Assembly: GCA_030512335.1 (NCBI GenBank)
Contig: JAULSU010000004.1
Span: forward strand, 3,100,001-3,164,000
Length of the DNA stretch: 64,000 nt
From: Immersiella caudata
Lineage: Eukaryota > Ascomycota > Sordariomycetes > Sordariales > Lasiosphaeriaceae
Reading direction: 5' to 3'
Shown: positions 44,257-55,891 of the stretch, piece after piece
Layout: each line of letters opens with the position of its first letter
How positions within the stretch are numbered: the stretch's first letter is position 1
Made by a program: the position numbers and the translations under genes
The notes under the pieces: generated by a model
What the model saw: only the letters and a program-made list of their open reading frames with translations
Told to the model about the DNA's origin: nothing
Databases searched by the model: none

Positions 44257-46743
44257 CTATTCCTCGTCCGAGTCACCATGGTAACTGCCACCAAAAGGAT
44301 CAATGTCTTCCTCCATGTAGGTGTCCTCATTGTATTCGTTCTGGCCGTGGCCCATCTCAGAAGCGCCCTCGTAGTCGTTGTTGTCGCCCATTTCAGAGTC
44401 CGCAGCCTCCTCGGCCGCAGGGCGAGATTTACCCAAGCCCTCTGTCTTTTTAGCAAACGCATTCGCAAGCGATTGGGCCACGGATGGCTCTGCAGCCATA
44501 GTCCCAGATGCAGCGGCGGCGTTGGCGGGATTTTTGGCGGCTGATGAGCTCTCCCCCTCGCTATCGCTACCCATCTCGCTCCCAGCCTCGCTGCCAAGTG
44601 CGCTGGCAAGGGCGCTACGACTCCCAACGGAACTTGTGCCACCATATATGCTTCCAGGGCCACGCTTTGACAAGTCGAACACCTGGCCGAGTCGAGAGTA
44701 GTCGAGCTTTGTGCTGATGCCTCGAGTACGCATCATGTTGACAGCGGCCTCCTCGGCAGACTGTGCGGGGCTGGCTTGGCCTTCGCCGATGCGCGCCTTC
44801 TTGGCTCGATTGCGACGTTGCTTGGGCGGTCCGTTCTCTGACATCTTGGATTCAAAAATCTTCTTCTGTTGCATGCGCATATAGTCCTTGTTGTGGTTGG
44901 CCCAAATCATCTCCTTGATCTTGACTTCCTCCTCGCCCAGCTTGCAATACATGACCTCAGGGTCGTCCTTGAATTCATCCTCGTGAATGATGGGGTCGTC
45001 CGAGACTGTGGATGTCGAGTTGGCGCCCGTGGTGGCAGAGGTGGTGCGAGCAGCACTGCTAAAAGATGAGCCGGTAGCCTCAGCAGCAGACTCTTTTGCT
45101 CTCTGGTCCTCTACAGCCTTCTTGATAGCATTGGACGCTCCAATCATCGTAGGGTCCAGCAGGTGGCCCTCCATTTCCTCCTCGAGGCTGGCCTCCTCCA
45201 ACTCCCATGCCTCGTCAATGACCATTGTCTTTTTCTTCTTCTTGGCACCAGCCGCATCATTGCTGGCATCGGCTGAGGCTCCTGTCTCCTGTCTCACGGG
45301 CTTCTTGGAAGGGATGGGGACAATTCCCTGCGCGGCCGCCATGGCCATCTCACTGTTGGGGTCTAGCTCGGAGTCTTCAGAATCGGAGTCACCGTACTCG
45401 CTTGCCAAGGCTTCCAGCTGGTCATTAACTTCAGCAGTTGCAGTTGCGATCGTTGAAAGCTCATGGGCATCCGATGCGGAGTCTCCGGCCGGTTCCGCCG
45501 CTCGTTGCGGGAGGGGAGGAACAACAAAGCCGTCCTTGTCGATCACTGGGGCTGCAGAGGGAGCAGACACGCCACCTTGAGTGACACTGCTGGCAGGTGC
45601 ATCGCGGCTGATCTCCTGGACCTTTCTCTTGCGGTGTCCGGGGTGTTTCTCCTTCCACTCCTTGGTCTGCTTGTAGACAAAAGGGGGATCAAACGTGCTC
45701 TCTAGAAAATCTTGTTCGTGAAATTCGCTGATAGTCATCTGAGCAGAAGGGACATTGGCGAACTCCTCCATGCGCTCCTGAAGGGTTGCCATTGTGACCT
45801 TGGCAATGTAAACAACCTCTCTCACGGTGCGGCGGTAGTTGTGAGCACGAGCAGCCATGATAACAGCAGCGCCGCAAATACCTGCGGGCCGACGACCATG
45901 CGTCATGTTGTCCTTTTGCATTCGCGCCGCGATGCGCACAGCTGATTCAGCGACTTTGGGGGTGTCGTGGTAGAACTCTAGCTTGGAGGCGAATCGGAAG
46001 ATGAGGTCCTCAAGGATGATCGGCTTTGTACCCTCTCTCATGTCGGGGAATTGTGAGAGCAGGTTCTTGTAGTCGCGTCCCAACAAGAAAACATCCGTCT
46101 TGATGATGTCGGCGAGATCGATCAGCATGACCCTGTTGTTGGCCTCTTTGCGACACACAGCGTACAAGCAGATAGCGGCCACGTTGATCTTGCGACGGCC
46201 TTGGACAAAGTTGCTATTCGAAGCCATTTTGTAAATGCGCAAGCCGCTGTCGACCAAACCTATGGAGATGGAGAGCTGCGTGGTCCATTGCTGAAGCAGG
46301 CCCTTGACTTCTCGAATGCTGCGCTCCCTCGCCTCACTCCCACTACCTGCGATGCGACGAAATGCGTAGCCACCAGAAGTACGAACAGCTCCCTGGTCTG
46401 CAGCCAGGAAATTGCCTTGAACAACGGCAGCACCATTTGAGGCCTCTCCAAAGGTGATATCGGCGACGATGTTGTTCTCCTCAGCGACGGCACCGCAGCT
46501 CTCGCAAGTACCGTTGCGGACTTTGGGATTCTTGCAAGTCTTGTTGGGGCACTGGAGGCGGCGGCCTGTGGTGGCTAGTCCGGGCTGGTTGGCTGCTGAT
46601 GAGACGGTTGCTGAGCTCTCCCTGACGCGGCGCTCACGACTCTCCTCCCGCTCCATGATGCGGCGGACGGCATTTGGCTTCTTGGGCTTGGGCTTGCCCG
46701 GTGTGCCCCCGACTCGAACTGGCACTTTGATTGTTGGTGCCAT
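44257..46743 (-). CDS. BRF1: TFIIIB subunit Brf1 (RNA polymerase III initiation)
   Basis: Single exon, 828 residues. Brf1 joins TBP and Bdp1 in TFIIIB to recruit RNA polymerase III to tRNA and 5S genes. After a basic N-terminal extension of about 60 residues there is a zinc ribbon, LQCPNKTCKNPKVRNGTCES followed by CG, then two cyclin-like repeats at about 130-340 (GRRKINVAAICLYAVCRKEA in the first, GRRPAGICGAAVIMAARAHN in the second). The Brf1-specific TBP-binding region lies near residues 583-655: DDPIIHEDEFKDDPEVMYC, then EVKIKEMIWANHNKDYMR. The C-terminal third is acidic and low-complexity. The length exceeds yeast Brf1 (596) because of the linkers, as is usual in filamentous fungi. The ATG at 46743 opens the frame. 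The gene is divergent from the DUF1349 gene. Confidence 0.95.
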   Translation of the reverse strand: MAPTIKVPVRVGGTPGKPKPKKPNAVRRIMEREESRERRVRESSATVSSAANQPGLATTGRRLQCPNKTCKNPKVRNGTCESCGAVAEENNIVADITFGEASNGAAVVQGNFLAADQGAVRTSGGYAFRRIAGSGSEARERSIREVKGLLQQWTTQLSISIGLVDSGLRIYKMASNSNFVQGRRKINVAAICLYAVCRKEANNRVMLIDLADIIKTDVFLLGRDYKNLLSQFPDMREGTKPIILEDLIFRFASKLEFYHDTPKVAESAVRIAARMQKDNMTHGRRPAGICGAAVIMAARAHNYRRTVREVVYIAKVTMATLQERMEEFANVPSAQMTISEFHEQDFLESTFDPPFVYKQTKEWKEKHPGHRKRKVQEISRDAPASSVTQGGVSAPSAAPVIDKDGFVVPPLPQRAAEPAGDSASDAHELSTIATATAEVNDQLEALASEYGDSDSEDSELDPNSEMAMAAAQGIVPIPSKKPVRQETGASADASNDAAGAKKKKKTMVIDEAWELEEASLEEEMEGHLLDPTMIGASNAIKKAVEDQRAKESAAEATGSSFSSAARTTSATTGANSTSTVSDDPIIHEDEFKDDPEVMYCKLGEEEVKIKEMIWANHNKDYMRMQQKKIFESKMSENGPPKQRRNRAKKARIGEGQASPAQSAEEAAVNMMRTRGISTKLDYSRLGQVFDLSKRGPGSIYGGTSSVGSRSALASALGSEAGSEMGSDSEGESSSAAKNPANAAAASGTMAAEPSVAQSLANAFAKKTEGLGKSRPAAEEAADSEMGDNNDYEGASEMGHGQNEYNEDTYMEEDIDPFGGSYHGDSDEE

Positions 46744-47772
46744 ATTGAAGAGCAGTGATGGAGACTATCCCGGAAAAGGGTTGGCAAGAAAAGTGCTGTA
46801 GCAAGGCGCTGTTGGTGAAGCGACTCGAAGGGTGATGAGGTGGCAGGCCAAAGTGGGTAGGTTTCGTCCCCCACCAGTTGGACCAGATCGACCTCCTGGG
46901 TCTCACCCAGAGCGGCCTTGGTCGTGAAAGCTGGCTGGTTCAACTGGGCGACCTTGATGAAGCTGATCGATGTCTTTCTCGTGATAGAAAAGGGGTGTTA
47001 TACGATTGGTAGGTTGTGGTGAGGGTGAGGGTACTGGCGGCAGCGAAATTCGCGACCGCGGTGGATGGAGGGGTTCGAAATTTTGGGGATCAGTGTGGTC
47101 AAGCGGGTTTGGCGGGCACTCTTCAGAGGCAGGAGCTTGGACCAGTTGGTGCTCATGAGTCAGTCGGCAACAAAGTGTTGAGGGTTCGAGTTGGGGTTGA
47201 GGCTGCGCTTCATGTTTTTTTGCTCTTTGCATCGCCGAACAACGGTATCAGTTGGAAAACCAGTACGAACCTGCCTACTTGCTGCTTTTCAGAAAATTTT
47301 CAGATTATTCTATTGTTGGCTATTCAGCGATAGCGTTCTGCACGAAGACACCGCCACACGGAGCCCCGGCAAGCCCCCAGCGGCAGCGGCGATCACGAGC
47401 CGCTGCACCCTGCAATGAAGCCAACCCCGCATCTGAGGTGAACGAACACTGCGAAACGGAATGGGGTTCTAAACTTGCAGGATGGTGTTCTCCTGGCGGG
47501 AGAATAGGTATTGCACTGATCGCAATGCGCGCAGCAACGGCCCGTGAAGCCAAAACCTCGGCAAAACGCCGGCGGACCTCCCTGAAGGAGCCTTCCGACA
47601 TGACGACTAGGTGAGGAAAGGGACCGCAAGAATGGGGTTGTGCAACGTAGTGTGTATATAACGGCCAGTCTTCTCCCCTCATAGAACTGATGATACCTAC
47701 CCATTGACTTCACCAACTTAGTCAACTAACCTGCCACACATCTACAATTCCTTGCACCGAACTCCCTCCGTC
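46744..47772. promoter_or_regulatory. Shared upstream region of BRF1 and the DUF1349 gene
   Basis: About 1 kb between two divergent starts. No gene supported. Open frames at 46575-46943 and 47320-47682 are without domains. No specific binding site is claimed. Confidence 0.4.
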
Positions 47773-48413
47773 ATGGCGTCACTTACCATCAGTGCTGGGC
47801 CCAATACCGACATCTGGCGCAAGCCTCCTCACGCTGACGTCTGGAACGGTACGTGTCCTAATCCGATAACACCAAAGACGTGATATTGACACTCGCCGTA
47901 GCTCCAACCGCTGGCGCGTCTTCTGGGGCTCTGCAAAACTTCGTCTCAGCGAAGGCTTCCTTCACGTTCCCCTGGTCGGAGCAGTACGACCAGGCCGGTC
48001 TCTTGCTTTCATTCCGACCAACTGACTCTTCATCTGACCCGTCTACTGCACCTCCGAAGTGGATCAAAACCGGCATTGAGTTCTACAACGGCCATCCCAT
48101 GCTCTCAACCGTGGCTGCGGCGCCTTGGGCTGACTGGAGCGTTGCCCCCTTGACGGTTTCTTCCCCCGCAGCCGAAACATGGACTACCATCACCATCGAA
48201 AAGGCAGTTGACGAGCACGGTGTCAGCCTGTGGGTCTACCTCGTTCTCGACTCTGGGGAAAAGGTGGCATTGCGGGAGATTTGCTGGGTGTATGGTGACA
48301 AGCCAGAACACTGGACATTGGAGGTGTCTGCAATGGCAGCGCGGCCGCAAAAGGGTGCCACCAGCGACCTGAAGGTGGAAGTGAAAGGCTTCGAAGTCAA
48401 ATGGGCAGAGTGA
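47773..48413 (+). CDS. DUF1349 (concanavalin A-like) protein
   Basis: Exons 47773-47848 and 47902-48413, giving 195 residues. The protein matches the DUF1349 family of beta-sandwich proteins: SAKASFTFPWSEQYDQAGLL, then PKWIKTGIEFYNGHPMLSTV, WADWSVAPL, SLWVYLVLDSGEKVALREI, and VSAMAARPQKG with EVKGFEVKWAE at the end. The N-terminus MASLTISAGPNTDIWRKPP shows no secretion signal, so it is probably cytosolic. Family members resemble lectins or glucanases in fold, but no catalytic activity is established. The intron (53 nt; GTACGT donor, TTGAC branch, CCGTAG acceptor) joins AAC-G to CT to encode Asn-Ala. Length is typical. Confidence 0.88.
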
Positions 48414-49269
48414 AATCAACGGTGCCCCACATTTCAGATAAAAGAAGAAACTGTGGTCACGTGCCTTCACTTTTCCACTTTCCATTTCGGTCAAAACTGG
48501 CTGAAATGTACTCTGAAGAAAAGGATAATCGCCCTTCCTGGAGTTAGAAGCGTAGGAGCATCTATCAGTGTAAATCCAGTGAACTTTCCCAGACGCAGCA
48601 ACGCGGGAAGTTGACAATTCTTTGGACCACTTCTTCTCGCAAGTTTCGCCACATTCCTTGGCTGAGCCGCTGCTGAGTCATCCGAGAAACCGCTGCCCCA
48701 TCGAAGTCAAAGCAACGTCCAGGCTCCTTGCAAAGACCCGAGTCGCTTTCTCTTGACAACCTCCATCCTCGCACCCGCTGTCCCTCTCCTTCTGTCGCTC
48801 GCTCTCCGCCAACGCATCGCGCGACGGTTTTGAGGCCAACAGCGTTGCGAAATACCGTTATCAAGAAATTTAACTTGTTTTTGCAGCGCCACAGCGGCCG
48901 CAGCGAAGCTCAATACCGAACAAAGACCACAGCTCTGCCTGTTTTCCACGAACGCCGCGACTGCCTGCGAATTGACCTAGCTTGGACACCTTCACTGGTC
49001 TCCGGAGCCGCTTCGCATCGATAATTTTCAGCGAATCTCCTCTTCTGGGCGCGGGAAAGGCTGCCGTAGAACGATAAGCGCCGCGCCTTCGTCACAAGTG
49101 CCAATCAAGGAACGGGCGCAAGGTTCCTGACATCTGAAGCTGGACTTTAGTGTCCAACATTGTCACCTCATCGTGAGCCACGCCACGGCCGCTCGTAAGA
49201 GGCGTATTTCACGCCCGCTGCGTTTTGTTTCCGGCCTCTCAACCTTTCTTTTATTATAAAACCTTGAAA
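48414..49269. other. Intergenic region upstream of TFIIB
   Basis: 3' flank of the DUF1349 gene and promoter/leader of TFIIB. A TTTATTATAAAA sequence lies just before the TFIIB start. No gene supported. Confidence 0.4.
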
Positions 49270-50292
49270 ATGGCCGCTGCGGCGTCCGAGTATAAGGAGG
49301 ACCTGAACAACATCCTCATGTGCCCAGATTGCAAGGAGGATCCGCCCAATTTGACCGAGGAGTTTTCGTCGGGAGATATGGTCTGCACGTCGTGCGGCTT
49401 GGTCGTTGGCGAGAAGATCATCGATACCCGTTCAGAGTGGCGCACGTTCTCGAATGACGACCAAGGTAACGACGACCCATCTCGAGTCGGTGATGGCCCC
49501 AACTTGATGATCGACGGCGACCAGCTTCAGACAACCATAGCCTACGAGGGCAAGAATGCCAGGAATCTCTCGAACTTGCAGAACAAGATGACGCAGGATA
49601 AAGGCTCCAAGGCTTTATTGCAGGCGTATCGCGACATTTCGGGCCTCACAGATACTCTCAACTGTGGCGCCCAGGCATCCAACGCTGCAAAACACATCTA
49701 CAAGCTGGTCGAAGACCACAAAGCCCTGAAGGGGAAGTCCCAAGAAGCCATCATCGCTGGGTGCATTTTCATCGCATGCCGGCAGACCAGCGTCCCACGT
49801 ACCTTCCGGGAACTTCACGCTCTGACCAAGGTTTCAAAGAAAGAAATCGGCCGTGTCTTCAAGGCACTCGAGATGTTCTTGCAGAAGCAGGGCGGAGAGG
49901 AGCAGGTTGTCAAGAACGCCAACGTCTTCAACCAGGCGTATCAGGCCAAGGGCTCTACGAGCGCGGTGGAGCTTTGCGCTCGCTACTGCAGCAACCTTTC
50001 TTTCCGCAACCCCGTTGGTGTCGAACACGTCGCAACCAGACTCGCCAAGGCGGCTGGGAAGATCGAGGAGTTGGCGGGCCGTTCACCCTTGTCGGTGGCA
50101 GCTGCTTGCATTTACATGGCATCGCATTTGGTTGGAGAAGGTCGCCCATCGAAGGATATCGCCCTCGTTGCAGGCGTCAGTGACGGCACGGTCAAGAATG
50201 CATACAAGTTCCTGAAAGAACACCAAGATGAGGTCATCACCAAAGAGCGCTTCCCAGAAGACCTCCCGACCGACAAGCTCCCCACCAGCTAG
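49270..50292 (+). CDS. SUA7: Transcription initiation factor TFIIB
   Basis: Single exon, 340 residues. TFIIB bridges TBP-bound DNA and RNA polymerase II and helps set the start site. The N-terminal zinc ribbon uses Cys18, Cys21, Cys39 and Cys42 (MCPDCKE, MVCTSCGLVVG). The B-finger/B-linker follows with DTRSEWRTFSNDD, the conserved region that controls start selection. Two cyclin folds span about 115-310: the first begins LLQAYRDISGLTDTLNCGAQ, and the second carries GRSPLSVAAACIYMASHLVG and GVSDGTVKNAYKFLKEH. The ATG at 49270 was chosen because the upstream extension is not family-like. It lies 2.5 kb from BRF1, its Pol III relative. The gene symbol follows the yeast name. Confidence 0.96.
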   Translation: MAAAASEYKEDLNNILMCPDCKEDPPNLTEEFSSGDMVCTSCGLVVGEKIIDTRSEWRTFSNDDQGNDDPSRVGDGPNLMIDGDQLQTTIAYEGKNARNLSNLQNKMTQDKGSKALLQAYRDISGLTDTLNCGAQASNAAKHIYKLVEDHKALKGKSQEAIIAGCIFIACRQTSVPRTFRELHALTKVSKKEIGRVFKALEMFLQKQGGEEQVVKNANVFNQAYQAKGSTSAVELCARYCSNLSFRNPVGVEHVATRLAKAAGKIEELAGRSPLSVAAACIYMASHLVGEGRPSKDIALVAGVSDGTVKNAYKFLKEHQDEVITKERFPEDLPTDKLPTS

Positions 50293-51298
50293 ACACCAGC
50301 GAAAGGGAAATCACTTCGTCGCAAGGTCGATCTGCGCATTCAGCTTCCCAGAAACACCATTTGAATCTACAAGGCTCTTTCTTTCACCATGTTTCGGATT
50401 GAGGCTCTGGGGGTGGGATGTAGATCGGCATGGTTGCAAAGTGGCAGAGACAATACAAGGCAACCACTGGGTCAAATTGTCGCGGGGTTGGTCTCCCACG
50501 CCGACTTCTAGTCATAAATAGTGGATAGATGCAGAGCGTAATAGCATATGGCATCTATTTATTACTTATGGTCTAGTAAGTGCTGTCTTTTACTGGAAAT
50601 GTAAAACGACATTGGTGAGGAGTTTGGCTGATGCTCTAGCATGGGACGGTGATTCTCCTCTGGCTAGGTGTCGAGGCGCCAAACGTGACCGAGTCGATGA
50701 CTTCCTCTTGCTTGCTCTTGATGATTGGGATCGTTCATTTTGAGTAGGGACACAGATTAGCAGTTTTTTTCCCCCTGAGTAGGGCCCCCCAGCCTTGGTC
50801 ATATACCTATCTTGATATAGATTGGCAGACCACATTTAAGATGATACCCCAGGAAGCATTCGTAGCAAAGCATGACCTCCAGCTGCCAACGCCCAGAACA
50901 CCCCTCCTGTGCACTTTTGCAGTTTCGTAGGTACCTGGACTAGGTATTGAGATCATTGCAGCCTGGAACCCGCCGAAGATACGGAAGACCGGACTCGACT
51001 CAACCAGTTTTTCCCTCAGGTTGGAAGGCCAGCTTCCTACCTGCCCTACTCCAGATTCACTGTTGTATGAGAGGCATGATTCTTAGAAGGGTCAACAGCA
51101 TCATCTCATCCCACCCGTGACGTACAGTGCGATGTGCGGGAAATATGGCTGCACACTGTATTTCGCACCGAAAGTGGCCCGTGCGTAGACGCCAAATCCA
51201 CATTTCGATCAACCGCGTTCCTTCCTTGCCTCATCGCATCTGCACTCGAGAGCAGTCGAAAAACGGCCCAAACCTCAACCCCCAGAAGATAGGGCGAA
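50293..51298. other. Intergenic region between TFIIB and RSC7
   Basis: No gene supported. It contains GTAGGTACCTGGACTAGGTA near 50927 and CTACCTGCCCTACT near 51037, of the recurring motif type. Confidence 0.4.
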
Positions 51299-53092
51299 AT
51301 GCCATCCCGCCGCTCAGGTCGCGCCGCCGCGAAGCGCGCACAGCAAGCGCTCGGTTAGTGTTCCCTCCCCTTTCGCACCGCGCCCTCCCCATCTCAAGCT
51401 TCCATCACGTCGCCCACCCAGCGCATCCAAGCCTGCAACACTCTCCACTGGCGCGGCCCGGCACTTAGTGTTCCAAACTCTGGGTTTGAAACGGTACAGT
51501 TGTTAACCTTTCATAGAGAGCACCCCAAAGAATTTTGAGGGCCTCGACGACGAAGATGACCAAATGCCCGATGTAGACCAAGACGCGGAGCCTCAGGCTG
51601 ATCCCGAGGAGACTGTGGATAAAGATGACGAGTCTGCCGCCGAAGAGGAAGAGGAAGAAGTCCAGGAAGAGGATGAAGAATCCGCCAAGTCGCCCACGCC
51701 TCCTCCGGAGCCCGTGATCCGACGCCGCCGTCTCGGTCGACCGCCCAAGAATCGCCCGCCGGATTGGGATACGCTGCCAATTGAGCGGCCTGATCGTGAC
51801 CCAGATGCCACCCCTCGCAAGCGGGGTCGCGGAGGTTGGAGAGGACGTGGTGGCCGCAAAGGGCAGCACTTTCAGCCAACACAGCAAACCGATAAGGACG
51901 GCACCATGCTAGACATTGTCAACGACGAGGTTGAGCTACCAGAAGACCCCGAAGGCGAGACCAAGGTCGACAAGCTGGGCAATCTACAAGGTGGTCGCGA
52001 CTACCGCTGCCGTACATTCACCGTGGCGGGACGAGGAGACCGACTTTACATGCTTTCCACTGAGCCCGCTCGCTGCGTCGGCTTCCGCGACTCCTACCTG
52101 TTCTTTACCAAACACAAGAAGCTCTACAAGATTATTGTTAATGACGATGAGAAACGCGACATGATCGAGCGGGAAATCATCCCCCACAGCTACAAGGGCC
52201 GCTCAATAGGAATCGTTACTGCTCGTTCCGTGTTCCGAGAGTTTGGCGCCTTGATCATCGTGGGAGGCCGACGTATCGTCGATGATTACGGCGTGGCCAA
52301 GGCTCGTGAGGACGGCGCTGTCGAGGGCGAGTTGGCTGACCCCAACGATCATTTCGACCCTGACAAGCCATACAACAAGAATCAGTATGTTGCTTGGCAC
52401 GGTGCCAGCGCGGTTTACCACGCCAGTGGCCCGGCTCTCCCTCAACAAAACATCAAGGTCGACGCGAAGAAGCGCCGCGTGGCGGTCAATGACACCAACT
52501 GGCGGTTGGAGCACGCACGTGAGGCTAGGTAAGCACACTTCACGATCCCAACGAGATCTGTTGCTGACAGGGCTACAGCCGGTTCAACAGCATGCTCACA
52601 GCCATGCGTCGCAACAACATCAACGGTGTTTATGAAATCCACACCAATTCCATGCACTACCCTGCCACCATGCAGCCAACTCATGCACTGATCGAGCAGG
52701 TTGTTGACGACGAGCCTAAGGAGTCGGCCAGTCCTTCATCTTTTCCACCACTGAAGCCCGCCATCTCCAGGAACTTCATGGTGACGGACACGTACATGGA
52801 GACACCATCAGCGGGAATCTCCCAGTCTTCCTACAACGTGCCCTTCCGTCCGTCACAGTCAGACCATGAGACTTACGTGCAGACGGACTACCTGGCGCCC
52901 TTCCAAGGACTTTCGGCTGTTCCACAAGAGATCCGCGACCTACTTCCAGACAACTGTAGGGAGGCATTCGACAAGGCGGTCAACCGCGAAGACGAGTGGC
53001 ACTCCAAGTGGGGTACCGAAGCCACAAATACATCCAGACGTGAGCCAGTGGTGGACAAGGCCATCGTGCCATACTCGATGCTTGTGACTTGA
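51299..53092 (+). CDS. NPL6: Chromatin remodelling complex subunit Rsc7/Swp82 family
   Basis: Exons 51299-51353, 51517-52528 and 52579-53092, giving 526 residues. Rsc7 (Npl6) and Swp82 are accessory subunits of RSC and SWI/SNF ATP-dependent remodellers. The N-terminus MPSRRSGRAAAKRAQQALES is basic, followed by an acidic tract (EEEEEEVQEEDEE), an AT-hook-like RRRRLGRPPKNRPP and RGG-like GRGGWRGRGGRKG. The conserved CRC_subunit domain is at about 165-390, with DYRCRTFTVAGRGDRLYMLS, EPARCVGFRDSYLFFTKHKK and NINGVYEIHTNSMHYPATMQ. The intron 52529-52578 separates HAREA from SRFNSM. The first intron (163 nt) uses a GTTAGT donor. The C-terminus as annotated ends DKAIVPYSMLVT. A possible alternative last exon downstream is discussed in the findings. 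Whether it is Rsc7 or Swp82 cannot be settled here. Confidence 0.85.
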
Positions 53093-53938
53093 GGTGGATG
53101 GAGCTAATGGTTTTAATTTGTTTTCCTAGTTCAGATTTTCCAGTCTACCACGCTAATGTGGCCCCCAACCAAGTCTTCCCCGAAGGCCCCTTGCAAGCGC
53201 AGGAGGTCAACGGTTTCGCAGCACGACCAGTCGAGGATCAAAAGACAGCGCCTGCTAGAAGAGGCCGAAAACGGCGTCTAGGTCCGAGATGAAGCGTGTC
53301 GCGATTCTCAAGTGAGCTCGGGCAAGCAAAGGGGTTTTATTTTGTTTTCTGATATTCCTTTTCAGCGGGAAGGGACCTCGGACAAGTTTTGAGAGCCGAA
53401 CAAGATGGAGGAAGATTGGGGGAAGGCTAACACTTGAGGGCAGGGGATGGCAGCTTCAGGGTTTTGACCATCGTCTTGGAAGTGCTGGTCAAGACGGCAG
53501 TAAACGGGGAATTGATTTGGGGGAGTGGTTTTCTGTACGACTACATGTACAATACCCCATATCGCATTTTCAAGCGGGGGTAAGGGGGCTAAAAGGGGGT
53601 AGTCTTACGGTGGGTCATGGCACCGGCGTTCTTTGGCGTTTTATCCAATTCCTTGGGCGGTACAGTGGATGGGAAGGCTTCTTTGGGGCTCAGGGCATGG
53701 GGTTCTAGAGCGGAGGCAGAGGGTACCTGAGTTCTAGCGGTGATGGTCATGGCATTGCGGTCGTTCGGAATGGCATGGACTCACGGGAGGACGAGTTATA
53801 CTGTAGAGATACAGAAGTAGTTATATACCACGGAACGCATGACGCGATGGTCTTGATCGAGGTGATATGGCTCGCGCATGGCTAAACATACCCGTTTAGG
53901 GTAGATGGTTATGTTCTTGGTGCTGTCGACTGTCAACT

Positions 53939-54217
53939 TTACACCGCTCCATGGTATGCCTGGATCTGAGAGCTCATAGGGGCTGGGATACACCGGCCCA
54001 TCCAGGGGACAACCTGAAGCCAAACATCATCTCCTCTCTTCACCCTCAACTCGCCGAACACCCCAGCAACCAAGGGTAGCTGCAGCTGGAACTCGTCCCC
54101 GCAAGTCAACATCAAACCTGGGATGCTGAATATGTGAGACACGACACATCCAGCCTCGGGATCCGGCCCCGCCAACACGATTATGCTCGATGGAATGGAT
54201 CCGGCAGGTAACACCAT
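53939..54217 (-). CDS. Orphan open frame, possible exon
   Basis: A 92-codon frame opening with ATG at 54217 has an amino-acid order that looks coding (PSSIIVLAGPDPEAGCVVSH, FSIPGLMLTCGDEFQLQLPL, KRGDDVWLQVVPWMG). No domain is recognised, no signal peptide is seen, and no neighbouring exon was identified. It could be part of a split gene, a remnant, or chance. Confidence 0.22.
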   Translation of the reverse strand: MVLPAGSIPSSIIVLAGPDPEAGCVVSHIFSIPGLMLTCGDEFQLQLPLVAGVFGELRVKRGDDVWLQVVPWMGRCIPAPMSSQIQAYHGAV

Positions 54218-55891
54218 GCTTACAACTCGGTTATCGTTGTCTTGTGGTCCCCGAGGGGATACCTAGGGGTCATCTGCGATGGGTTGTTGCAAATGAAAAG
54301 GGGGGGCAAACAATAAGGGTAGCTACCTGCTGTCCACAGGGGCGTGTGTTGAGGGTGTTTTTGATGGTGGAGCGAGTCGTAGGCAGGCAGATGCAGCCCA
54401 CTAAAGATTCCATGTGATGCATGGCGTAGGTATCTACCTAGGCAGAGAGACATGCCATCAACAAAAGCAGTCGTCATCATTGCACTTGTGGTTTTACACG
54501 TCAACTTCCTACCTTGAGATCGCTGTCTAACCTCGAAAATGGAAGCCTATCACAGGAGTCAAACACAGCAGAGTGACGCACTAGGGATCACTGCCAATGC
54601 CTAAGGCCGACGACCCAGATGGCGGGTCCCAGCATACCGGGTGACCAACAACACCACCACTTCTGCTGCCAGTAGGGTTGCGCGGATGAGTGGTGGTGGT
54701 GGTGGCGGCAAGGTGTGTCGTAATCGTCCAGGTAGGTAACCACCAAACTCACTCCAAGGCTGTCTGGACTGGTGACTCGAATTCCTGCTCGCATCATTCC
54801 TCACCACCTACCTAGACCCTCTTCCGTCGAAAAAAATAAGATGAGGCATTGACAACTCGTCAAAACGGTCAAGTTTTACGTGCCGTATCCAGATTTCCAC
54901 AAAGTGCACAGCACAGCATCAGGTCATCCAAGACATTCCACGCCCCACCAACACGAGCAGAGGGCAAATCCCAAGCGGCGGCACAGCGTCATCTTTCCCA
55001 CCTTGCCCTGCCAGCCAACGTGACCCTCCTCCGTCTATATCCGATGGATGGAACGGATGGACGCGCAGAAAATCGACGGAGAATGACATGACGCCCCCTC
55101 CTCACCACTCTGAAGCGGCGAAACCAAAGTCCCGCCTGTTGCAATAACCCACAGTACTGTTGAGAAGAGGTTGGAAGATTGCAGGGTACGTGGGGAAGTC
55201 TCACATGAGAACTCCATTTTTTTCTCTTCCGTTTCTAACATTTCCGCACGTCTTGTGCATGTCCAAAGTTTTTCTCACCTCTCCACTGCCCGTCGGCCTA
55301 GGCCGAGTGGAATTATGGAATAAAGTGGATTTCCGATCCATGGCATTGCATGGCAACTCCATCGGGCTTGTTAGCTTTTGTGGTGTGTATGGCAAGGGAC
55401 CCTTCCGTTCCATGATTCCAAGACTTGTTGGAGGGTACGCCGAGTGTGCATTTCAGATTTTGTCACTGCGGCCGACGACATCTCTCCACCGCCGCTTATT
55501 TGTGTAGGGAAGAAGCTCGGCATGTAAGCCTATGCACTCAGTAGAGCGAAGGAGGAAAGCTCAATCCCGCTACTGGCCGTTCCCGAAATCACCTACTCTA
55601 CACAGGACGTGTAGTAGGGGATCCTTCGGTCACCGCAGCCGGATAGAAACGTCCTTTCGCTTGCATGCTTCGTTTCCAGCAGTAGCCGACTGCTTCTACC
55701 ACCGCTTCGGCGATGATATTCTTCACTCACAGCCGCCACCCACCTCATGGCTTTTGCCTCCAGGGTCTTCTTCTCGATCCATGGCCTGATCTGACCCGCC
55801 TACCCTTGATTCCATGGCTGCCATGGCCTTCCATGCCCGACCCTACCCACTTGAACTAGTACCCCTTCTCGATGCACGTCAAGCGGGAACG

